From Anaerolineaceae bacterium (GTDB taxonomy: Bacteria; Chloroflexota; Anaerolineae; Aggregatilineales; Phototrophicaceae): DNA of 64,000 nucleotides. The stretch covers positions 62,001-126,000 of the forward strand of contig JACKCG010000005.1 in the NCBI GenBank assembly GCA_020634135.1, written 5' to 3'. The notes under the pieces are model-generated. The model was not told the origin of the DNA and searched no databases. It worked only from the letters and a program-made list of their open reading frames with translations. The position numbers and the translations under genes were made by a program. Below are positions 52,282-61,074 of this stretch, one piece after another (within the stretch, counting starts at the first letter, position 1; every line of letters starts with the position of its first letter).

Positions 52282-52692
52282 CTACTCCCCTGCTGCTTCG
52301 TATAATTCAACCAGCACACCGCCGGTACTTTTAGGGTGAACAAAGGCATAGCGTGTGCCGTTATCGCGGGTACGGGGCGACTCGTTGATGAGTTCGATAC
52401 CGCCCGCCGCTAACTGCCCCATCACGACCTCAATATCCGCGACAGCCAGGCAGATATGGTGCATCCCCGGCCCGCGTTTGGTGAGGTATTTGGCGATACC
52501 ACTGTCATCAGTCGTTGGTCTGACGAGTTCGACATGGGCACTGCCCGCGTCCAGGAAGGCAATCTCTACGGCTTCGTCGGCGACTTCCTGCCTGCCGCCC
52601 ATTTCCAGCCCCAGGGCATCCCGCCAGAAAGCCAGCGCCGCATCCAGATCATCCACCACAACCGCCAGATGGTCTATCTTGATTCTGCTCAT
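52282..52692 (-). CDS. mce: Methylmalonyl-CoA epimerase
   Basis: 136 residues of the VOC fold. KIDHLAVVVDDLDAALAFW at the start, GPGMHHICLAV in the middle and GGVLVELYEA at the end. Metal ligands H8, E55, H79 and E129 fit the family. Converts (S)- to (R)-methylmalonyl-CoA between propionyl-CoA carboxylase and mutase. GGGAG 6 bases upstream supports this ATG over the GTG two codons earlier. The mutase and carboxylase are 6-11 kb away on the other strand. Confidence 0.9.
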   Translation of the reverse strand: MSRIKIDHLAVVVDDLDAALAFWRDALGLEMGGRQEVADEAVEIAFLDAGSAHVELVRPTTDDSGIAKYLTKRGPGMHHICLAVADIEVVMGQLAAGGIELINESPRTRDNGTRYAFVHPKSTGGVLVELYEAAGE

Positions 52693-52807
52693 ACACACTC
52701 CCGAAGTGTCACGATTAGTCTATGCTTCAACAACAGCGTTACCCATTATACAGAACATGGATTCGCAGGGTGAGACCCATCCACGCCATCGGCCTGCGCT
52801 AGTTTGA

Positions 52808-52816
52808 TGTTATAAT
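52808..52816 (+). promoter_or_regulatory. Extended -10 promoter of the acyl-CoA dehydrogenase gene
   Basis: TGTTATAAT, 66 bases before the ATG; the -35 is weak. Confidence 0.45.
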
Positions 52817-52882
52817 GCGGAAAATCGCTCGTGAATGAATATTTACCTTGAAAAGATCATCTAAAATGGAGGTATCCCCCTT

Positions 52883-54073
52883 ATGATCGGCACATCAGAC
52901 CCCACCACCCTCCTGCTCAACATGACCGAAGAGCATGAAGCCTTGCAGCAGGCGGTACGTAGTTTTGCACAAAAAGAGATCGTCCCGATTGCCGCCGAGC
53001 ATGATGAATCGGGCGAGTTCCCGCTGGATACGATTAAAAAGATGGGCGCGATGGGCTTGATGGGCATTGAAGTACCGGAAGAATATGGCGGCGCGGGAAT
53101 GGACACCCTGGCGTATGTCCTGACCATGATCGAAGTCGCCAAAGCGGACGCCAGCCACAGCACCATCATCAGCGTGAATAATTCGCTTTACTGTCACGGG
53201 TTGATGCGGTTCGGTACGGAAGCGCAAAAACAACAGTTCCTCGTTCCCGTCGCCAGCGGGGATAAAATCGGCGCATACAGTCTGACCGAACCAATGTCTG
53301 GCAGTGATGCCGGGACGATGGCGAGCCGGGCGGTGCTGAATGCCGCCGGAACTCACTACACCATCAACGGGCGCAAGAGTTGGGTCACGAGCGGGCCGGT
53401 AGCCGATTTCATCGTAGCGTTTATTATGACCGACCCGAACAAGCAGCACAACGGCATTACCGCGTTTCTGATTGACACAACCCAGCCGGGCTTTATCCGG
53501 GGCAAAAAAGAACCTAAACTGGGCATTCGCGCCAGCGCCACCAGTGAAATCGTCTTCGACAACTATGAATGCCCGGTAGAAAATGTGCTGGGCGAAGCGG
53601 GCAAGGGTTTCAAAATCGCCATGACGGTGCTGGATGCCGGGCGGATTGGCATCGCTTCCCAGGCTCTGGGCGTAGCAGAAGCAGCCTACGAGGCTGCGGT
53701 GCAGTATGCCCGTGAACGCGAAGCCTTCGGCGGCCCCATCGGGCAGCTTCAGATGATCCAGCAGAAAATCGCGGATATGAAAACGCGGATCGAAGCCAGT
53801 CGCCTGTTGATCTATAATGCGGCGCTTGCCAAGGAACGCAGCAAGCAGACCGGTGGACGGTATACGCTGGAAGCCAGCATGGCGAAGCTGTTCGCCAGCG
53901 AGACAGCGGCCTTCGTCACTGATGAGGCAGTACAAATTCACGGCGGGATGGGCTACAGCAAGGAACTCCCGATTGAGCGTTACTACCGGGACGCCCGCAT
54001 CACCCGGATTTACGAGGGCACAAGCGAAGTGCAGCGCCTGGTGATCGCCCGCAATGAGTTGGGGCTGCGGTAA
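52883..54073 (+). CDS. Acyl-CoA dehydrogenase (short-chain type)
   Basis: 396 residues. FAD-dependent alpha,beta-oxidation of acyl-CoA. AYSLTEPMSGSDAGTM (flavin-binding), QIHGGMGYSKELPIERYYRDARI, and the catalytic Glu in YEGTSEVQRL. The pattern matches short-chain/butyryl-CoA dehydrogenases; isobutyryl- or 2-methylbutyryl-CoA cannot be excluded. GGAGG lies 9 bases before the ATG. It forms an acyl-CoA theme with the mce gene next door (divergent) and the mutase downstream. Confidence 0.93.
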   Translation: MIGTSDPTTLLLNMTEEHEALQQAVRSFAQKEIVPIAAEHDESGEFPLDTIKKMGAMGLMGIEVPEEYGGAGMDTLAYVLTMIEVAKADASHSTIISVNNSLYCHGLMRFGTEAQKQQFLVPVASGDKIGAYSLTEPMSGSDAGTMASRAVLNAAGTHYTINGRKSWVTSGPVADFIVAFIMTDPNKQHNGITAFLIDTTQPGFIRGKKEPKLGIRASATSEIVFDNYECPVENVLGEAGKGFKIAMTVLDAGRIGIASQALGVAEAAYEAAVQYAREREAFGGPIGQLQMIQQKIADMKTRIEASRLLIYNAALAKERSKQTGGRYTLEASMAKLFASETAAFVTDEAVQIHGGMGYSKELPIERYYRDARITRIYEGTSEVQRLVIARNELGLR

Positions 54074-54156
54074 CATCCAAACCGGTAAGCGGTCAGGTGG
54101 CGGCATGTAGTCTGTGCCTCCCCTGATCGCTCCAATTGCAGTGTGAGGAGTATGTG

Positions 54157-54741
54157 ATGTCGGCTTTACCTGAAATCCCCTGGACGGGAAAAGATTATCT
54201 CGCCTTTGAGCGTGAGAGCGACGAAAAACACGAGTTTGTAGATGGCGTTGTCTATGCCATGACCGGGGCGAGTGAACGCCACAATCTGGTTACTGGCAGT
54301 GCATACGCCAGTTTGTACAGTCAGCTTCGTAAACGTCCGTGCCGGGTATACCCCAGTGACATGCGGGTGAAGGTCGCCCAGACCGGCATCTACACCTACC
54401 CGGACATCAGTATTGTGTGTGAACCGCCGCGCTTTGAGGATGACCGGCAGGATACACTCCTGAATCCGGTGGTATTGATTGAGGTGCTGTCCCCTTCAAC
54501 CGAGAATTATGACCGGGGCAAGAAGTTCCAGCATTACCGCACACTCGAATCACTCCAGGAATACCTGCTGATCGCCCAGGACAGCCCCCACATCGAGCAT
54601 TACCGGCGGCAGGCAGACAACCAATGGCTGCTTACGGACGTGGCACAAGCAGATGCCGTGATCGAACTCCCATCTATCGCCTGTACACTGGCGCTGGCGG
54701 ATGTCTATGAGAAAGTGGATTTTGAAGAAGCTGAATCGTAG
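54157..54741 (+). CDS. Uma2-family (DUF820) PD-(D/E)xK protein
   Basis: About 195 residues. EKHEFVDGVVYAMTGASERHN, YPDISIVCEPP and VVLIEVLSPSTENYDRGKKF give the D-...-ExV/S-type nuclease core of DUF820. The family is expanded in Cyanobacteria, Chloroflexota and Deinococci; the function is largely unknown, with some restriction-like members. GAGGAG lies 7 bases upstream of this ATG. A second family member lies at 60.4 kb. Confidence 0.85.
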   Translation: MSALPEIPWTGKDYLAFERESDEKHEFVDGVVYAMTGASERHNLVTGSAYASLYSQLRKRPCRVYPSDMRVKVAQTGIYTYPDISIVCEPPRFEDDRQDTLLNPVVLIEVLSPSTENYDRGKKFQHYRTLESLQEYLLIAQDSPHIEHYRRQADNQWLLTDVAQADAVIELPSIACTLALADVYEKVDFEEAES

Positions 54742-54783
54742 CAATTGCTGAGATTATTTCGCTAATCAAGGATGGATTACACA

Positions 54784-55815
54784 ATGAAAGCAGCAGTAAT
54801 TACCGAACATGGCGGGCTGGATGTCGTCGGCGTCGCCCATGATTTACCCGTTCCAGAACCAGGGTCGGGCGAAGTCCGGGTGCGTGTTCACGCCGCCGCA
54901 TTGAACCGTCTCGACTTGTTTGTGCGTCTCGGCTGGCCGGGACTGAACCTGAAGATGCCACATATTATCTGTGCCGATGGCGCGGGCGTGGTGGATTCAA
55001 TTGGCGCGGGCGTGACGCAATTCCAGCCCGGTGACCGGGTAGCGATTGACCCGACAATCATTGAGCCGGACAGTCCGGCGCTGATGACCGGCCTGGAAAA
55101 TCAGTCGCGCATCGCCATCCTGGGCGAACATCATCCCGGCGTCGCAGCGGAATATACCGTCTTGCCGCAGCGCAACCTCCTTAAAATGCCGGATCATGTC
55201 ACCTTTCAGGAAGCGGCGGCGGCAGGGCTGGTCTATGTGACCGCCTGGCACTCGCTGATGACACGCGGCGAACTGCGTGCCGGGGAAACAGTGCTGATTG
55301 TCGGCGCGGGCGGCGGAGTGAACAGCGCCAGTATTCAGATCGCCAAGCTGGCCGGGGCAACCGTTTACGTCGTGGGCAGCAACGCCGAAAAATGCGAGAA
55401 AGCCAGCGAACTGGGCGCGGATTACACCATCAACCGGGAAGAAACACCGGAATGGTCGAAAGTCGCTTACAAATTAACCAACAAGCGCGGCTTCGATGTC
55501 GTGGTGGATAATGTAGGCTATTCGACGCTGAATGACAGCATCCGTGCCACGCGAATCGGCGGACGGCTGCTGATCGTGGGGGCAACCAGCGGGCCGTTCG
55601 TCGAGATTGACCTGCGGCAGGTATTCTTCCGCCACATGAGCATCATTGGCAGTACCATGGGGCCGCACCAGGATTTCGTGAAAGTGATGAACCTCATCTT
55701 TGAGGGGAAACTCAAACCGGTCATCGGCGCAGTATTCCCGCTGGAAGAAGCCGCGAAAGCCCAGGAAACCCTGGCAAACTTTGACGTATTCGGCAAGGTT
55801 GTGCTGGAGCTTTAG
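54784..55815 (+). CDS. Zinc-independent MDR-family oxidoreductase (quinone reductase-like)
   Basis: 343 residues. MDR fold: MKAAVITEHGGLDVVGV, HAAALNRLDLFVRLG, GADGAGVVDSIGAG-like ICADGAGVVDSIGAGV and Rossmann VGAGGGVNSASIQIAKLAGA. The zinc Cys of classic ADH (the GxxCxxD spot) reads LNRLD, and the structural four-Cys lobe is missing, so it is a non-zinc MDR enzyme using NAD(P)H. The substrate is unknown. The AAGGATGG upstream and family length support this ATG (an ATG 12 bases upstream is possible). Confidence 0.88.
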   Translation: MKAAVITEHGGLDVVGVAHDLPVPEPGSGEVRVRVHAAALNRLDLFVRLGWPGLNLKMPHIICADGAGVVDSIGAGVTQFQPGDRVAIDPTIIEPDSPALMTGLENQSRIAILGEHHPGVAAEYTVLPQRNLLKMPDHVTFQEAAAAGLVYVTAWHSLMTRGELRAGETVLIVGAGGGVNSASIQIAKLAGATVYVVGSNAEKCEKASELGADYTINREETPEWSKVAYKLTNKRGFDVVVDNVGYSTLNDSIRATRIGGRLLIVGATSGPFVEIDLRQVFFRHMSIIGSTMGPHQDFVKVMNLIFEGKLKPVIGAVFPLEEAAKAQETLANFDVFGKVVLEL

Positions 55816-55886
55816 CGGAGAATGGCCTGAAAAACAGGCGGCAACAGGTAGACATTACCGATTGGAATGGACATCTACTGAGGTGT

Positions 55887-56357
55887 ATGGATTATCAAGC
55901 GTATTTACTGCGAGTCATCGCGGATGAATTAGGACTCAGACCGGCGGAGCAGATCGCCCAACAACCGGGGATGAGGGCTGTTTACCGGCTGACAATCCGG
56001 TATCATGATAGTCGTTCGTATGATTCGGTGGCGACTTTATCGCGCTACGTGACCGACTCGCCCAGGTTGGAAATCGCCTACCGGGGATTATTCAACCGCA
56101 AACCACTGACACTGCCTGTCGAACAGGAACAGTTCGATGCCTTCGCGGGCGTACTGCTCAAACTGCGTTTTGACCACTTGCCCGACCAGCGCAACATCCC
56201 GGCATATGGTGTTGACCTGTGGATGCTGGAACGGGCGGCGGGCGGATTCTCGAAAAGCATCATCCTCGCCCCCAAACTGGCACAGGATGTTCACGCCGGT
56301 CTGATTGCAGCGGTTCAGGAGCATCTGCCGGAAGCGGTGAAAGAGGTGTGGAGATAA
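55887..56357 (+). CDS. Protein of unknown function, coupled to the CYTH gene
   Basis: 156 residues; family not recognised. It looks like a compact alpha/beta protein: MDYQAYLLRVIADELG, AVYRLTIRYHDSRSYDSVATL, LTLPVEQEQFDAFAGVLLKLRFDHLPDQ and a final amphipathic helix. GAGGTGT precedes the ATG. It ends 1 base before the CYTH protein gene, so the two are co-translated and probably functionally linked. Confidence 0.65.
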   Translation: MDYQAYLLRVIADELGLRPAEQIAQQPGMRAVYRLTIRYHDSRSYDSVATLSRYVTDSPRLEIAYRGLFNRKPLTLPVEQEQFDAFAGVLLKLRFDHLPDQRNIPAYGVDLWMLERAAGGFSKSIILAPKLAQDVHAGLIAAVQEHLPEAVKEVWR

Positions 56358-56358
56358 G

Positions 56359-56955
56359 ATGACAGACTATATCGAAACCGAAATTAAGCTCTATACGCCG
56401 CACCTGGAAATCGTACAGGTGCGGCTTGAACGACTTGGCGCACGGCTGACAGCGCCCAGGATGCATGAACATAACGTGCGCTATGAAGATGCCGGTCACA
56501 CCCTGGTTTCCAGCGGAATCGTGGTGCGGATGCGCCGGGATTCCCGCGCCCGCCTGACTTACAAGGACAGCGGCACGGCCAGAGACGGTATCATCAGCCG
56601 GTTCGAGGCAGAAGTCGAAGTCAGCGATTTTGATACGATGCAGACTATCCTGGACAAACTGGGCTACCAGCCGTACATGATCTACGAAAAATACCGCACC
56701 ACCTATGAATTGGACAACGCGGAGATCGTGCTGGACGAACTCCCGTATGGCAACTTCATTGAGATTGAAGGAACACAGGAGATTATTGAACGCTTGATTC
56801 AACAACTGGAATTGAGCGAACAGCCCCGCATGAACGCCAGTTACGCGGGGCTGTTCGAACAGGTCAAACGGCACATGGGGCTGAGTTTCACGGACTTGAC
56901 GTTTGAAAATTTCAAGGAAATCACTGTGCCGGAAAGCGCCTTTACCCCGGCATAA
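56359..56955 (+). CDS. CYTH-domain protein, class IV adenylate cyclase-like (CyaB)
   Basis: 198 residues. The signature ExExK is present as YIETEIKL, followed by LTYKDSGTARDGIISRFEAEVEV, RTTYELDNAEIVLDELPYGNFIEIEG, the charged tunnel residues of the CYTH barrel. CYTH proteins are adenylate cyclases (CyaB), thiamine triphosphatases or polyphosphatases. The YGNFIEIEG segment and length fit the CyaB-type cluster; the activity is unproven. Confidence 0.85.
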   Translation: MTDYIETEIKLYTPHLEIVQVRLERLGARLTAPRMHEHNVRYEDAGHTLVSSGIVVRMRRDSRARLTYKDSGTARDGIISRFEAEVEVSDFDTMQTILDKLGYQPYMIYEKYRTTYELDNAEIVLDELPYGNFIEIEGTQEIIERLIQQLELSEQPRMNASYAGLFEQVKRHMGLSFTDLTFENFKEITVPESAFTPA

Positions 56956-56976
56956 CGCTGAGCAATCGTCAGATCA

Positions 56977-57561
56977 TCACTTTTTGTCGGAAGCAAGCCT
57001 GTTCTTGTTTTCCCGGTATTGGTACACGATTCCGGCGACGGCCAGTATCAACCAGGCGACACCCCCAACGAGCGTCGGCGACACACTGTTTGCCCCGATG
57101 GTCAGGAAGACACCTGGGAGAAAATAGGCCGCCCCGTATATCACGCCGCCTGCGCCGCTTAAGGCCGTGCTGAGGATAATCATCAGCTTGTTGATCGCCA
57201 GAGCAACCACCGCGCCCAGGATAATGCCAACGACCACCAGCACAACCCCCAGAGCGTTAACATCAATACTCAATGCAGACATCAACGTCACGGCCAGAAA
57301 AGCCCCGAGTACCGCACCCGATAGCGCCACGCCAATGAAGTACAAGGCATAGAAGATGACCGCGCCGACGATACCCAGAATGATCCCAACGATAATCGCA
57401 GTAACCTGTTGGTCGCCGCCGGACAGCGTAAGCCCTAACGAAAAGCCCAGCAGAAACCCCAGGAGAGCCAGGATGATACGAAACAGACGAAAACCAAAGA
57501 AACAGCTTAACAGCCCGATTCCGGCAGCGAGCAGCGCTCCTAATGCGCCATAGGCGACCAT
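56977..57561 (-). CDS. DUF4203/TMEM198-like membrane protein
   Basis: 194 residues with about seven short membrane helices in two similar halves. Gly/Leu-rich segments: CFFGFRLFRIILALLGFLLG and AVLGAFLAVTLMSALS. The C-terminus is basic. Bacterial proteins of this type have no known function. GGAGGG precedes the ATG. It converges with the CYTH gene. Confidence 0.75.
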   Translation of the reverse strand: MVAYGALGALLAAGIGLLSCFFGFRLFRIILALLGFLLGFSLGLTLSGGDQQVTAIIVGIILGIVGAVIFYALYFIGVALSGAVLGAFLAVTLMSALSIDVNALGVVLVVVGIILGAVVALAINKLMIILSTALSGAGGVIYGAAYFLPGVFLTIGANSVSPTLVGGVAWLILAVAGIVYQYRENKNRLASDKK

Positions 57562-57660
57562 CGCTTATCCCTCCACAAACATCATTTGAAAACAGATTAT
57601 AAGCATCGCCCCGTTACATCACAAATCTCCACAAGGTCTCACTGTGTATCAGAGCGGTTA

Positions 57661-57690
57661 TTGCTATGCTTCGGTTTCCAGTCGTACAAT
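57661..57690 (+). promoter_or_regulatory. Promoter of the LysE-family gene
   Basis: TTGCTA, an 18-base spacer and TACAAT, 45 bases before the ATG. Confidence 0.5.
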
Positions 57691-57735
57691 AGCGTGCATA
57701 CTGCTCATCAGGTTATTCGCAAGGGGAGATACATC

Positions 57736-58356
57736 ATGAATTCCGCGCTTTTCCTGGCGCTGGCTTCGATTCACATTGCCGCCGTGATGACTCCCGGCGC
57801 GAATTTCCTGACCGTCACGCAGAACGCGCTGTCGTATTCCCGCCGCAGCGGGCTGCTGACCGTCGGCGGGGTCGCAACCGGGAGCAGCCTGTATGTCACG
57901 GCTGGTATTATCGGTTTCGCGGCAGTGATTTCCCAGTCACCATTGATCTATAATGGCATTCGCGTCGTTGGCGCGCTCTATTTCACCCGTATGGGATGGG
58001 GACTGCTCAAGCGAACACCCCGCCTGGCTGGAATAGTTGACTCCGATACGCCTCCCTTGGATATGAGCTACAGCGGAGCTTACCGCAGCGGATTCATGAC
58101 CGCAATTGCGAATCCGGCCTCCGCGTTATATTTTCTCTCGATCTTTACCACGTTTATCCCCCTGACCTCCACGCTGAGTGACAAAGTGTTGGCCGGGCTG
58201 CTGCTGGTGACAATCACCCTCACCTGGTATACCAGCGTGGCGATGCTGTTCTCCTACAGCCGGGTACGCGCCCTCTACCGCCGGGCCGAAATTGGGATGA
58301 ATCGCCTTTTCGGGGTGATATGGCTCCTCTTGGCCGTCAAACTCCTGGCCGGATAG
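57736..58356 (+). CDS. LysE/RhtB-family amino-acid exporter
   Basis: 206 residues, about six membrane helices. The N-terminal pattern FLALASIHIAAVMTPGANFL (the family's PGP-like loop is PGAN here) and the GLLTVGGVATGSSLYVTAG motif fit RhtB-type amino-acid exporters; the substrate is unknown. AAGGGGAG before this ATG decides the start; a frame extending 50 residues upstream overlaps the promoter. Confidence 0.85.
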   Translation: MNSALFLALASIHIAAVMTPGANFLTVTQNALSYSRRSGLLTVGGVATGSSLYVTAGIIGFAAVISQSPLIYNGIRVVGALYFTRMGWGLLKRTPRLAGIVDSDTPPLDMSYSGAYRSGFMTAIANPASALYFLSIFTTFIPLTSTLSDKVLAGLLLVTITLTWYTSVAMLFSYSRVRALYRRAEIGMNRLFGVIWLLLAVKLLAG

Positions 58357-58372
58357 TCCCTGCTCGGCGCTG

Positions 58373-58401
58373 TTTCCAGCAGTTATGAGATGCGTTACAA
58401 T
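58373..58401 (+). promoter_or_regulatory. Promoter of the methylmalonyl-CoA mutase gene
   Basis: TTTCCA, a 17-base spacer and TACAAT, 38 bases before the ATG. Confidence 0.5.
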
Positions 58402-58439
58402 CAGACCATTCATGAATCAGGCGACAAGGACGCTCGTTT

Positions 58440-60110
58440 ATGGCTGAACAGAAATCGGCGCTTCAGGATGCGCAACGCGCATGGGAAGAACAGCTCGTTA
58501 ATCCGGGGTTGAAGAAATTTCCGGAACGCAAAACAGAGTTCACGACTTCATCCGGTATCCCGGTCAAACGGCTGTACACGCCGGATGATGCCCCAGGGGA
58601 TTACACGGAAGAATCGGGTTTTCCCGGTGAATACCCCTATACGCGCGGCGTGCAGCCCACCATGTACCGGGGGCGCTTCTGGACGATGCGGCAGTATGCC
58701 GGGTACGCGACGGCGGAAGAATCCAACGCCCGCTACCGTTATCTGCTGGAACAGGGGCAAACCGGGCTGTCGGTGGCCTTCGACCTGCCGACACAGATTG
58801 GCTATGACGCAGACGACCCGCTGGCGGAAGGTGAAGTCGGCAAAGTCGGCGTGAGTATCAGCAGCGTGCAGGATATGGCGCGGCTGTTCGACTCGATTCC
58901 GCTCGACAAAGTTTCTACCAGCATGACGATTAATGCCCCTGCCTCTATCCTGCTGGCGATGTATATCGCGGTGGCGAAACGCCAGGGCGCGGCAGAGAAC
59001 AAGCTGCGCGGCACAGTACAGAACGACATTCTCAAAGAGTATGTAGCGCGGGGGACGTACATTTTCCCGCCTGCCCCTTCGATGCGGTTGATTACCGACC
59101 TGTTCGGATACTGCCAGACCAACGTGCCGCACTGGAACACCATCAGCATCAGCGGCTACCACATCCGCGAGGCAGGCTGTACGGCGGTGCAGGAAGTGGC
59201 CTTCACGCTGGCGAACGGTATCGCTTACGTGCAGGCGGCGGTGGATGCCGGGCTGGATGTGGATGACTTCGCGCCGCAGCTTTCGTTCTTCTTCAACGCC
59301 CATAACCAGTTCCTCGAAGAAATCGCCAAGTTCCGCGCCGCCCGCAAGCTGTGGGCACACATCATGCGCGAGCGCTTCAAGGCGCAGAATCCGCGCAGTT
59401 GGCAGTTGAAATTCCACACCCAGACTGGCGGCAGCACCCTCACCGCACAGCAACCGGAAAACAATATCGTGCGTGTGGCACTGCAAGCCCTGGCGGCGGT
59501 GATGGGTGGCACGCAATCGCTCCACACCAACAGCATGGACGAAGCGCTGGCGCTGCCCACCGAGAAGGCCGTTCAGGTCGCGCTGCGGACGCAGCAGATC
59601 ATCGCCTACGAAACCGGGGCAGCCGACAGTATTGACCCGCTGGCCGGGAGCTACCTCATCGAGAGTCTGACCGACGATATTGTAAGGCGGGCGCAGGACT
59701 ACATCACCCGGATTGACGGCCTGGGCGGAGCATTACCGGCAATCGAAAACGGCTTCATCAATGGCGAGATTCAGGACGCGGCCTATGCCTACTTACAGGC
59801 GGTAGAACGCGGCGAACAGGTGATCGTCGGTGTGAACCAGTTCACGGTAGACGATGAAGTACAGCCCGACCTGCTGCGGGTAGACCCGGCGATTGAAGCG
59901 GCGCAACGGGCGAAACTGGCGGCGCTGCGGGCTGGACGCGACAACAACCGCGTAGCCGAACTCCGCGCGCACCTGGAAACGGCGGCGCGGGGCGGCGACA
60001 ACCTGATGCCCCTCTTTATTGAGTCCGTCGAAAATGACGTGACCCTGGGCGAAATCTGCCACACCCTGCGCGGCGTCTTCGGGGAATATCGGCCAAATGT
60101 GAGTATATAA
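58440..60110 (+). CDS. mcmA1: Methylmalonyl-CoA mutase, large (catalytic) subunit
   Basis: 556 residues, the catalytic barrel only; the B12-binding domain is absent, as in split (archaeal-like) mutases, and its partner is not in this window. It interconverts (R)-methylmalonyl-CoA and succinyl-CoA with adenosylcobalamin. Tyr86 in WTMRQYAGY and Arg216 in PSMRLITD match the residues that read the methylmalonyl carboxylate; isobutyryl-CoA mutase has Phe and Gln there. The TDFDMPT of 2-hydroxyisobutyryl mutase is SVAFDLPT here. AAGGA precedes the ATG. Confidence 0.93.
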   Translation: MAEQKSALQDAQRAWEEQLVNPGLKKFPERKTEFTTSSGIPVKRLYTPDDAPGDYTEESGFPGEYPYTRGVQPTMYRGRFWTMRQYAGYATAEESNARYRYLLEQGQTGLSVAFDLPTQIGYDADDPLAEGEVGKVGVSISSVQDMARLFDSIPLDKVSTSMTINAPASILLAMYIAVAKRQGAAENKLRGTVQNDILKEYVARGTYIFPPAPSMRLITDLFGYCQTNVPHWNTISISGYHIREAGCTAVQEVAFTLANGIAYVQAAVDAGLDVDDFAPQLSFFFNAHNQFLEEIAKFRAARKLWAHIMRERFKAQNPRSWQLKFHTQTGGSTLTAQQPENNIVRVALQALAAVMGGTQSLHTNSMDEALALPTEKAVQVALRTQQIIAYETGAADSIDPLAGSYLIESLTDDIVRRAQDYITRIDGLGGALPAIENGFINGEIQDAAYAYLQAVERGEQVIVGVNQFTVDDEVQPDLLRVDPAIEAAQRAKLAALRAGRDNNRVAELRAHLETAARGGDNLMPLFIESVENDVTLGEICHTLRGVFGEYRPNVSI

Positions 60111-60130
60111 GGACCCTTAACAGTCTCTAA

Positions 60131-60139
60131 TGCTACAAT
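60131..60139 (+). promoter_or_regulatory. Extended -10 element upstream of the Uma2-TIR pair
   Basis: TGCTACAAT, without a good -35, 21 bases after the mutase stop. Confidence 0.35.
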
Positions 60140-60336
60140 GTCAGAGAGTAAGACAAATGTATAGACGGCTATCGCCATACAAACCACTGACATAATCAGC
60201 CTAAAGAGGGTATCAGTCGAAGCTGTAACGATAACCAGGCCAAAGCCGTATTAAATGTCTGGTTATCTGTTGGATGACCCGGTTCAGTAGTGCAATGGGA
60301 CTACAATGCAGGATTACTTTTGACATGGGAGAATCC

Positions 60337-60417
60337 ATGAATTTTGCCGATTCCTCATCAGACGCCCGCACCAATCCGACTTCCCCGCATGCTGATGAGC
60401 GGCATGATTCTGGATGA
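60337..60417 (+). CDS. Possible small ORF in frame with the Uma2 gene
   Basis: 26 codons (MNFADSSSDARTNPTSPH...) preceded by TGGGAGAATCC, a good ribosome-binding site, and ended by TGA only one codon before the first available start of the Uma2 frame. The two are in the same frame. It is either a leader peptide or the remnant of a longer N-terminus interrupted by a nonsense codon. Coding status is unproven. Confidence 0.25.
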   Translation: MNFADSSSDARTNPTSPHADERHDSG

Positions 60418-60420
60418 TAC

Positions 60421-61032
60421 GTGCATTGCAATCGCTGGCGTTCTTGGCGATTCGACAAACTACCATACTTGCAGGGATCATTGTTGTATGTGGCGCAGTA
60501 CCACCACATGGTTGATTCCGGCATCCTCACGGAAGATGACCCCGTAGAACTGCTGGAAGGGTGGTTGGTGACCAAAATGCCGAAGAATCCGCAGCATACT
60601 CTGGCAAACCAACTCACCAGCGCCGCCCTGATGCGTGTTGTTCCGGCTGGCTGGTTCGTTAACGTACAAGAGCCGATCACCACCGCCGATAGTGAACCCG
60701 AACCGGATGTAGCGGTGGTGCGGGGTGACCGGCGTGACTATAAAGAGCGGCATCCCGCACCGGGCGATGTCGCCCTGGTGGTGGAAATCTCGGATGCCAC
60801 GTTGCAGCGTGACCGGACAATCAAACTCCGTTTGTATGCCGGGGCAGGTATCCCCGTGTACTGGATTCTGAACCTTCCCGACCAACTGCTGCATGTCCAT
60901 ACTGACCCGGAAGGCAGCGGCGAACGCGCAATTTACCGCCAGCAGACCACCTACGATCTGGCAGATGAAGTGTCTGTCATTATTGACGGCCAGACTATCG
61001 CGCAGCTTCCCGTACAAGGGCTGTTCTCGTAG
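60421..61032 (+). CDS. Uma2-family (DUF820) PD-(D/E)xK protein
   Basis: Up to 203 residues. YHHMVDSGILTEDDPVELLEGWLV is the usual N-terminal region of the family (EYHRM...VELLEG), EPEPDVAVVRGDRRDY and DVALVVEISDATLQRDRTIKL provide the core Asp and Glu. The start is unclear: this GTG adds about 20 residues with no family resemblance; the TTG at 60484, 7 bases after AGGG, gives a more typical length. The upstream in-frame TGA (60415) suggests an altered 5' end. It lies 42 bases before a TIR-domain gene. Confidence 0.75.
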   Translation: MHCNRWRSWRFDKLPYLQGSLLYVAQYHHMVDSGILTEDDPVELLEGWLVTKMPKNPQHTLANQLTSAALMRVVPAGWFVNVQEPITTADSEPEPDVAVVRGDRRDYKERHPAPGDVALVVEISDATLQRDRTIKLRLYAGAGIPVYWILNLPDQLLHVHTDPEGSGERAIYRQQTTYDLADEVSVIIDGQTIAQLPVQGLFS

Positions 61033-61074
61033 CGTCCGCCTCTTATCTCATACCATGACTGGAAAGAAACGACC

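Larger units (their letters stand above)
60111..60420. other. Intergenic region upstream of the Uma2-TIR pair
   Basis: 310 bases between the mutase and the Uma2 gene. It holds an extended -10 (60131), a small possible reading frame (60337-60417), and nothing else that I can support. Confidence 0.5.

Noticed and set aside
52895..54106. A 403-residue minus-strand frame over the acyl-CoA dehydrogenase
   Set aside because: Shadow of a clear acyl-CoA dehydrogenase; no motifs of its own.
58548..59525. A 325-residue minus-strand frame over the mutase
   Set aside because: Shadow of a conserved mutase gene; His/Arg-rich composition.
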